From assembly GCF_008693385.1 (NCBI RefSeq), contig NZ_CP044065.1:2294001-2358000 (forward strand): a DNA stretch of 64,000 nucleotides, given 5' to 3'. This stretch comes from Cupriavidus pauculus (GTDB lineage: Bacteria; Pseudomonadota; Gammaproteobacteria; Burkholderiales; Burkholderiaceae). Made by a program: the position numbers and the translations under genes. Below are positions 58,909 to 64,000 of the stretch, piece after piece. The first letter of the stretch is position 1; every line of letters begins with the position of its first letter. Under the pieces are notes generated by a model. It made no database searches, was not told the origin of the DNA, and saw nothing but the letters and a program-made list of their open reading frames with translations.

Positions 58909-59793
58909 CTACGTGCCGAACAGCGACACGCAGGCCTGCCGGATGGCCCCGGTCACGTGATCGCGCCCATGGTCGCGCCGTTCGAGCATGCCGACGGTGC
59001 GCACCAGCGGTTCCCCGCCGGACTGCAGCGGCAGGATCCGCAGCGCCTCGTCGTCGCGCCAGCGCGCGCGCTTGAGCAGCGGCACCACGGTCACGCCCAC
59101 CTCCTGCCGGACCAGTTCGACGAGCGCCTCGATCGAATTGAGCTCGAGAAACTCGTTCACGCGCAGATGCGCGCGCCGCAGCGCCCGCTCCACGAGCATG
59201 CCGGTCCGCTGCGTGCGGTCGAACCGCAAGAACGGATTGCCGGCCAACGCCTGCCGCGCGGTCTCGCCCGGCGCGCCGCGCGCCGCGATCGCGACCAGCG
59301 GTTCCTGATACAGCGGTGTCCAGCGCAGGGTCCCGGCCGGCCGGGCCGAGCCTTCCACGAGGAAGGCCGCGTCGAGCGTGCCCTGCTCGACCTCCGCCGC
59401 CAGCTCGATCGACTTCGCGCCGACCAGCCGCACGTCCAGCGCCGGATAGGCGCGCTTCATCCGCGCCACGGCGTGGGACAGCCCGCCCATGACCGACACC
59501 ACGGCGCCCACCGCCACCGCCCCCGCCATCGCCTCCGACGCCACGAGCGGCAGCCGCATTTCGTCGTATAGCGACAACATCCGGCGTGCCTGCGGCAACA
59601 GCTCGCGGCCGTCGGCATTGAGCACGGCCACGCGTCCGCTGCGGTCGAACAGCTCGCGCCGCAGTTCCTCCTCCAGCGACCGCATCTGCAGGCTGACGGC
59701 GGCCTGCGTAAGCGCCACCTGTCCGGCGGCGGCGGCAAACGAGCCGTGTTCGGCCACGGCGACGAAGGTGCGGAGGAAGCGGATGGTGCTCAT
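58909..59793 (-). CDS. LysR-family regulator
   Basis: A 294-residue LysR regulator with HTH at about 5-62 (FLRTFVAVAEHGSFAAAAGQVALTQAAVSLQMRSLEEEL) and an effector domain after it. The ATG at 59793 starts MSTIRFLRTF; the longer open frame would add Pro-rich non-conserved sequence. It is divergent from the Bug - GGT-like pair and probably controls it. Its leader holds a three-fold 10-base repeat and the gap holds two dyads (59856-59880, 59919-59935). The effector is unknown. Confidence 0.92.
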   Translation of the reverse strand: MSTIRFLRTFVAVAEHGSFAAAAGQVALTQAAVSLQMRSLEEELRRELFDRSGRVAVLNADGRELLPQARRMLSLYDEMRLPLVASEAMAGAVAVGAVVSVMGGLSHAVARMKRAYPALDVRLVGAKSIELAAEVEQGTLDAAFLVEGSARPAGTLRWTPLYQEPLVAIAARGAPGETARQALAGNPFLRFDRTQRTGMLVERALRRAHLRVNEFLELNSIEALVELVRQEVGVTVVPLLKRARWRDDEALRILPLQSGGEPLVRTVGMLERRDHGRDHVTGAIRQACVSLFGT

Positions 59794-59801
59794 GGGAGGC
59801 G

Positions 59802-59830
59802 CGACAGGGGCGTAACAGGGCGTGACAGGG
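59802..59830. repeat. Three-fold 10-bp repeat CGYRACAGGG upstream of the LysR start
   Basis: CGACAGGGG, CGTAACAGGG and CGTGACAGGG follow one another, 9 bases upstream of the LysR start codon, in its leader. The unit equals about one helical turn. Confidence 0.65.
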
Positions 59831-59855
59831 GGTGGGCCGGGTCGATGACGAACGC

Positions 59856-59880
59856 GATTCACAAGGATTTCTTGTGGATC
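59856..59880. promoter_or_regulatory. 25-bp dyad between LysR and Bug genes (candidate LysR operator)
   Basis: Arms GATTCACAAG and CTTGTGGATC flank a 5-base centre (GATTT); 9 of 10 arm positions pair. It contains T-N11-A-like spacing and lies 63 bases from the LysR start and 86 bases from the Bug start, the normal place for a LysR activation/autorepression site. Confidence 0.55.
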
Positions 59881-59918
59881 GCAAAAGGAATATTAGCTTT
59901 CATTGTGACCGGGCGCGC

Positions 59919-59935
59919 GGAATAATGGATATTCC
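59919..59935. promoter_or_regulatory. Second dyad GGAATA-N5-TATTCC ahead of the Bug gene
   Basis: A perfect 6-bp dyad with 5-base centre, 31 bases before the Bug start. A lone GGAATA half-site is 32 bases upstream (59887-59892), about three helical turns. It may be a second contact for the LysR protein near the polymerase. Confidence 0.4.
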
Positions 59936-59966
59936 TATCGAATCCGCCCTGCCCGGAGTAACTTGC

Positions 59967-60971
59967 ATGACCACAAGGCGCCTGACCCAACCGCTGCGAC
60001 ACCTGGGCCTCCATCTCGGCCTCGGCCTGGCCTCGAGCCTGATGCTCGCCGCCGCCCCGTCCTTCGCGGACACGTATCCCAGCAAACCCATCCGTCTGAT
60101 CGTGCCGTTCCCGGCCAGCGGCGCGACCGATCTGCTCGCGCGGGCCATCGCGCAGAAGGTGGGCGCCGACATGGGCCAGCAGATCGTCGTCGATAACCGC
60201 CCCGGCGCCGGCGGCGCCATCGGCTCCGACATGGCCGCCAAGGCCCCGGCGGACGGTTACACGCTGCTGATCGCGACCACGAGCACGCACTCGATCGGCC
60301 CGTATATCAACGCACGGCTGCCGTACAACACCGAAACGGACTTCACGCCGATCGGCCAGGTCGCCATTGCCACGAACATCCTCGTGGTGCCGAACGCGCT
60401 CCCGGCGAAGAACGTCAAGGAACTGATCGACTACGCCAAGAAGCATCCGGGCGAGCTCAATTACGCGTCGAGCGGCAACGGCACCATCGGCCAGCTGACC
60501 GCCGAGGCCTTCAAGGCGCAGACGGGCACGTTCATCACGCACATCCCGTACCGCGGCACCGCGCTCGCCGTGCCGGACCTGATCTCCAACAAGGTGCAGG
60601 TGCTGTTCGACAGCGTGGTGTCCGGCATGCCGCACGTGAAGGACGGCAAGCTCAAGGCCCTGGCCGTGACGAGCCTCAAGCGCTCGCCGCTGGCGCCGGA
60701 AGTGCCGACCGTGGCCGAATCGGGCCTCCCGGGCTTCGAGTCGAACACGTGGTTCGGCATCTACGGTCCCAAGGGCCTGCCCGCCGACATCGTCACGCGC
60801 CTGAACACCGAGTTCAACAAGGCCATCCAGTCGCAGGACGTCAAGGACCGCCTGGCCAAGCTCGGCGCCGAGCCCGTCGGCGGCACGCCGGCCCAGTTCG
60901 CCGCGATGGTGAAGCAGGACAGCGCGCGCTGGGGCAAGCTGATCAAGGATCGCAAGATCACGGTGGACTGA
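59967..60971 (+). CDS. Bug/TctC-family periplasmic substrate-binding protein
   Basis: A 334-residue receptor. The signal peptide (GLHLGLGLASSLMLAAAPSFA) ends near residue 34, then TYPSKPIRLIVPFPASGATDLLAR and IVVDNRPGAGGAIGSDMAAKAPADGYT. GGAG lies 9 bases before the ATG at 59967. It is the first gene after the LysR/Bug divergent gap and is followed by the GGT-like gene after 18 bases, so both should be made together. A gamma-glutamyl or amino-acid-type ligand is a guess from that partner. Confidence 0.93.
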   Translation: MTTRRLTQPLRHLGLHLGLGLASSLMLAAAPSFADTYPSKPIRLIVPFPASGATDLLARAIAQKVGADMGQQIVVDNRPGAGGAIGSDMAAKAPADGYTLLIATTSTHSIGPYINARLPYNTETDFTPIGQVAIATNILVVPNALPAKNVKELIDYAKKHPGELNYASSGNGTIGQLTAEAFKAQTGTFITHIPYRGTALAVPDLISNKVQVLFDSVVSGMPHVKDGKLKALAVTSLKRSPLAPEVPTVAESGLPGFESNTWFGIYGPKGLPADIVTRLNTEFNKAIQSQDVKDRLAKLGAEPVGGTPAQFAAMVKQDSARWGKLIKDRKITVD

Positions 60972-60989
60972 CACATAAACGAGACAACC

Positions 60990-62615
60990 ATGCAGAACTT
61001 CAACTGGACCAACCCCTACCCCACCGTGCGCATTCCGCTGTTCGCGCGCAACACGGTGTCCACCTCGCATCCGCTGGCCGCGCAGGCCGGCCTGCGCATG
61101 CTGCTCAAGGGCGGCAACGCCGTGGACGCCGCGATTGCCGCGGCGGCCGCGATCACGCTCGTGGAGCCCGTATCGTGCGGTCTGGGCAGCGACGCGTTCG
61201 CGATCCTGTGGGACGGCAAGGAACTGCATGGCCTGAACTCGTCGGGCGTGGCGCCCGCCGCGTGGAATCCGGACTACTTCAAGGGCAAGTACGGCGAAGC
61301 CGGCAACGGCATCGCCAACCGCCCCGTCCGCGGCATCGACTCCGTGACCATTCCCGGCGTGATCGCGGGCTGGGCCGCGCTGCACGAGCGCTTCGGCAAG
61401 CTGCCGTTCGAAGACCTGATGGAGCCGGCGATCGAGATCGCCGAGCGTGGCTATGCCATGCCGCCTGTGGTCGCCCACAAGTGGGCCGCCGCCGTGCCCG
61501 AGCTGCGCAACCAGCCCGGCTTTGCCGAGACGTTCATGCCGAACGGCCGCGCGCCCGAAGTCGGCGAGAAGTTCGTGTTCAAGGCGGCTGCCGACACGCT
61601 GCGCAAGATCGGCGCGACGCGTGGCCGCGCGTACTACGAGGGCGAGATCGCCGAGAAGATCGCCGCGTTCAGCAAGGAAATCGGCGGTGCGATGACGCTC
61701 GACGATCTGCGCAACTATCGCCCGGAATGGGTGAAGCCGATCTCGAAGTCCTACCGCGGCTACGACGTGCACGAAATTCCGCCGAACGGCCAGGGTATCG
61801 CCGCGCTGATGGCGCTGGGCATGCTCGACCAGTTCGACGTGGGCGCGCTGCCCGTTGACTCGGTGCAGTCGCAACATCTGCAGATCGAGGCGATGAAGCT
61901 CGCGTTCGCCGACTTGTACCGCTACGTCGCCGACCCGCGCAGCATGGAAGTCACGCCCGAGCAGATGCTCGACGACGCGTACCTGAAGTCCCGCGCGAAG
62001 CTGATCGATATGGACCGCGCCTCGAACCCCGGTTTCGGCATGCCGAAGGCGGGCGGCACCATCTATCTGACGGCCGCCGACGAGAACGGCATGATGATCT
62101 CGTTCATCCAGTCGAACTACATGGGCTTCGGTTCGGGCGTGGTCGTGCCGGGCACCGGCATCAGCCTGCAGAACCGCGGCGTGGGCTTCTCGATGGATCC
62201 GAAGTCCGCCAACGTGGTGGCCGGCGGCAAGCGTCCGTTCCACACCATCATCCCCGCGTTCCTGACCCGCGACGGCCAGCCCGTGATGAGCTTCGGCGTG
62301 ATGGGCGGCGACATGCAGCCGCAAGGCCATGTGCAGACCGTCGTGCGCATGCTCGACTACAAGCAGCAGCCGCAGGCCGCGTGCGACGCGCCGCGCTGGA
62401 AGGTCAACCGCGACTTCACGCTCGACGTGGAAGGCACGATGAACCCCGATACCGTTGCCGCCCTGAAGGCGCGCGGTCACCAGCTCAAGTCGGTCGAGGA
62501 TCCGTACATGGACTTCGGTTCGGGCCAGTTCATCTGGCGCCTGTCCGACGATCGCGAGCAAGGCTACGTAATCGCCAGCGACAGCCGTCGCGATGGCCAG
62601 GCTGTCGGCTTCTGA
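60990..62615 (+). CDS. Gamma-glutamyltransferase-family N-terminal-nucleophile hydrolase (no signal peptide)
   Basis: A 541-residue protein of the GGT/cephalosporin-acylase (YwrD-like) group. The proenzyme should self-cleave before Thr357 in KAGGTIYLTAADENG. Conserved parts are GGNAVDAAIAAAAAITLVEPVSCGLGSDAF, PPNGQGIAALMALGML and the GSGVVVPGTGISLQNRG loop. Unlike classical GGT there is no signal peptide (start MQNFNWTNPYPTVRIP), so it should act in the cytoplasm on a compound brought in, perhaps by the co-encoded Bug receptor. The exact substrate (gamma-glutamyl, acyl-amide) is open. Confidence 0.9.
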   Translation: MQNFNWTNPYPTVRIPLFARNTVSTSHPLAAQAGLRMLLKGGNAVDAAIAAAAAITLVEPVSCGLGSDAFAILWDGKELHGLNSSGVAPAAWNPDYFKGKYGEAGNGIANRPVRGIDSVTIPGVIAGWAALHERFGKLPFEDLMEPAIEIAERGYAMPPVVAHKWAAAVPELRNQPGFAETFMPNGRAPEVGEKFVFKAAADTLRKIGATRGRAYYEGEIAEKIAAFSKEIGGAMTLDDLRNYRPEWVKPISKSYRGYDVHEIPPNGQGIAALMALGMLDQFDVGALPVDSVQSQHLQIEAMKLAFADLYRYVADPRSMEVTPEQMLDDAYLKSRAKLIDMDRASNPGFGMPKAGGTIYLTAADENGMMISFIQSNYMGFGSGVVVPGTGISLQNRGVGFSMDPKSANVVAGGKRPFHTIIPAFLTRDGQPVMSFGVMGGDMQPQGHVQTVVRMLDYKQQPQAACDAPRWKVNRDFTLDVEGTMNPDTVAALKARGHQLKSVEDPYMDFGSGQFIWRLSDDREQGYVIASDSRRDGQAVGF

Positions 62616-62636
62616 CAGCGCTCATGCGGCACTGAA

Positions 62637-62667
62637 AGCGCCACGGGCAACCGTGGCGCTTTTTTTT
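62637..62667 (+). terminator. Intrinsic terminator after the GGT-like gene
   Basis: AGCGCCACGG-GCAA-CCGTGGCGCT, a perfect 10-bp stem with a GCAA loop and a T run. It ends the Bug - GGT-like transcript, so PhzF has its own promoter. Confidence 0.94.
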
Positions 62668-62763
62668 CGCCAACTGTTCCGTTCGCGAGGGGGGCAACTG
62701 TGCATGGCGAACGGCGTGCGCATCACTACACTGGGAGGCCCTGCTTCCACGAGGTTTGCCATC

Positions 62764-63651
62764 ATGGCCACGTACGCGTACCGCATCGTCAACGTCTTCG
62801 CCGAGTCCACCCTTGCCGGCAATCCGCTCTGCGTCTTCGAGGATGCGCGCGGCATGGACGACGCGACCATGCAGGCGCTGGCCCTGCAGTTCAACCTCTC
62901 CGAAACCACGTTCCTGCTGCCGTCGGAACGCGCCACGCGCCGCATGCGCATTTTCACGCCCAACTTCGAGATGCCGTTTGCCGGCCACCCGACGCTCGGC
63001 AGCGCGCACGTCGTGCGCGACCTCGCCGGTTGCGGCGATACGCTCTCGCTCGAGGTCAAGGCGGGCATCGTCCCCGTGACGGCCGGAAATGGCGCGGATG
63101 GCGCCAGCGGCAGCGACCGCTGGACGCTGACCGCGCCGCATGACGGAACGCCACCTACCGCGCCGGCCGGCGTGCCCGATGCCACGATCGCATCGCTGCT
63201 GGGGCTCGAGGTTTCGGATCTCGCGGGATCGCCGGTCTGGGTCAATACCGGCAGCGAGCAGCTGCTGGTGCCGTTGCGCTCCGCCGAGGCCGTGCGCCGC
63301 GCGCGGCCCGATGGCGGGCGCTTCGAGCAATGGCCGCAGAGCCCGGCCTCCGGCCGCCGGTGCGCGTATGTGTTCGCGCCGGATGCGCAGGTGCCGGGCA
63401 AGATGCTCGTGCGGTTCTTCTTCACCAAGAACGCGGGATCGTTTGCCGAAGACCCGGGCACCGGGTCGGCCTGTGCGAACCTCGGAGGCTGGCTGCTGGC
63501 CACGGGACATCCACTGCCGGCGGTCTACGAGCTCGATCAGGGCGAAGCCGTCGATCGGCGCTGCCGGCTCGATCTGGCCGTGACGGCCGAAGGCGCGATT
63601 CGTGTCGGCGGCCGGGTGATCGAACTCGGCCGAGGCACGGTGACACTGTAG
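62764..63651 (+). CDS. PhzF-family isomerase/epimerase
   Basis: A 295-residue two-domain protein of the PhzF/DAP-epimerase fold. Landmarks are the start ATYAYRIVNVFAESTLAGNPLCVF, the catalytic Glu in FNLSETTFLL, FEMPFAGHPTLGSAHVV and the second-domain DPGTGSACANLGGWLL. True PhzF acts in phenazine synthesis, but no phz genes are present, and most PhzF-like proteins have unknown substrates. The ATG at 62764 is preferred; an ATG 20 codons upstream (62704) is possible but adds unconserved residues. Confidence 0.9.
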   Translation: MATYAYRIVNVFAESTLAGNPLCVFEDARGMDDATMQALALQFNLSETTFLLPSERATRRMRIFTPNFEMPFAGHPTLGSAHVVRDLAGCGDTLSLEVKAGIVPVTAGNGADGASGSDRWTLTAPHDGTPPTAPAGVPDATIASLLGLEVSDLAGSPVWVNTGSEQLLVPLRSAEAVRRARPDGGRFEQWPQSPASGRRCAYVFAPDAQVPGKMLVRFFFTKNAGSFAEDPGTGSACANLGGWLLATGHPLPAVYELDQGEAVDRRCRLDLAVTAEGAIRVGGRVIELGRGTVTL

Positions 63652-63706
63652 TCCGTCATACTGTGGGCCTGCTCTTTCCCGCATCGCCCACCCATCCCGA
63701 AGCACC

Positions 63707-64000
63707 ATGTCCGAAAACGATCCGCAATCCGCCCCCCATGTTGCCGTCCCCCATGTGCTGACCGACACCGCGGCGCTGGAAGCGCTGTACGCGCAGCCGA
63801 GCGCGGCGTCGCTGTCGAAGGAAGTCGATTACCTGCATCCGCACTATCGCGCCTTCGTCGAGAAGTCGCCGTTCTGCCTGCTGTCGACGATCAACGACCA
63901 GGGCGGCGACTGCTCGCCGCGCGGCGATGCGCCGGGCTTCGTGCAACTGCTCGACGACCGCACGCTGCTGCTGCCCGACCGGCGCGGCAACAACCGGCTC
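63707..64000 (+). CDS. PPOX-type FMN flavoprotein, MSMEG_1061-like (cut by window edge)
   Basis: The first 98 residues of a pyridoxamine 5'-phosphate oxidase-fold protein. After a polar Pro/His-rich start come LHPHYRAFVEKSPFCLLSTIND and CSPRGDAPGFVQLLDDRTLLLPDRRGNNRL (quoted in parts), a pattern typical of the MSMEG_1061 subfamily. FMN binding is expected; the reaction is not known. The gene runs off the right edge. Confidence 0.85.
   Translation, partial: MSENDPQSAPHVAVPHVLTDTAALEALYAQPSAASLSKEVDYLHPHYRAFVEKSPFCLLSTINDQGGDCSPRGDAPGFVQLLDDRTLLLPDRRGNNRL

Noticed and set aside
59859..62561. A 900-codon minus-strand open frame opposite the Bug and GGT-like genes
   Set aside because: It is antisense to two clear genes, crosses their intergenic gap and terminator-free region without any domain, and has the Arg/His/Ala bias of shadow frames.
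62764..63651. Part of a phenazine biosynthesis cluster
   Set aside because: Only a PhzF-like gene is present; no phzA/B/D/E/G homologs are nearby, and the PhzF family is broad.

Overview
The window is GC-rich (estimated by eye at about two thirds), tightly packed bacterial chromosome with all the marks of a Burkholderiales beta-proteobacterium, most likely Cupriavidus or a close relative. The evidence is three periplasmic Bug/TctC-type binding proteins, a Gram-negative Porin_4-type porin, a BPSS1780-family membrane protein, a very long primary sigma factor, FolE2 in place of FolE, and housekeeping genes arranged as in that order. The species call is inference. I see no insertion sequence, prophage, CRISPR array, rRNA or plasmid functions, and no pseudogene. 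Both ends are cut: the 3' tip of an unknown gene at the left and the 5' part of a PPOX-type flavoprotein at the right.

Layout. (1) 1-12.2 kb is accessory metabolism and regulation: a porin; a dsdA - Bug - amidase run divergent from a LysR regulator; an NMT1/SsuA-type ABC importer with a following GntR regulator; and a DUF3455 lipoprotein - ECF sigma - anti-sigma operon. (2) 12.5-26 kb is core: nirC, tRNA-Ile2(CAU), the macromolecular-synthesis group rpsU - yqeY-like - dnaG - rpoD, a BaiN/HI0933 flavoprotein, tsaD, folE2, and the isoprenoid run xseB - ispA - dxs. (3) 26-32.5 kb is a mixed set: a stand-alone Rieske oxygenase, an EamA exporter, sseA, a ZIP metal transporter, a dienelactone-hydrolase-like Tat protein and a type II NADH dehydrogenase. 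(4) 32.7-51.7 kb is core again: polA head-to-head with a LOG-family protein, a DUF2782 protein, thrB, a BPSS1780 protein, uvrD, valS, galU, tusA-like, Nudix, tautomerase, NfeD, slipin, alaS. (5) 51.9-64 kb is transport and catabolism: CoA-transferase, DUF2214, Bug protein, K+/H+ antiporter, TctB-TctA, a LysR regulator divergent from Bug - gamma-glutamyltransferase-like genes, PhzF and PPOX.

How parts work together. The Bug proteins at 2.9, 53.6 and 60.0 kb are periplasmic receptors, but only one TctBA membrane pair (56.9-58.8 kb) lies in the window and no Bug gene is fused to it, so sharing of one permease is plausible but unproved. dsdA/Bug/amidase looks like an uptake-and-deamination unit for a D-serine-like or amide nutrient. 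xseB, ispA and dxs supply isoprenoid precursors, with xseB/ispA overlapping by ATGA. The ECF sigma and its anti-sigma factor are likewise joined by an ATGA overlap.

No wholly new multi-gene system stands out. The most interesting non-coding signals are candidate operators that match neighbouring regulators: a perfect 15-bp palindrome over the start codon of the LysR gene at 5.4 kb with a 12/15 copy inside dsdA; a GntR-like dyad sitting in a promoter spacer at 6.56 kb; and a 25-bp dyad plus a 17-bp dyad in the LysR/Bug gap at 59.86-59.94 kb. Others are a five-fold 15-bp repeat that restates the GntR stop codon in every unit, and a head-to-head polA/LOG pair whose start codons share one CATG.
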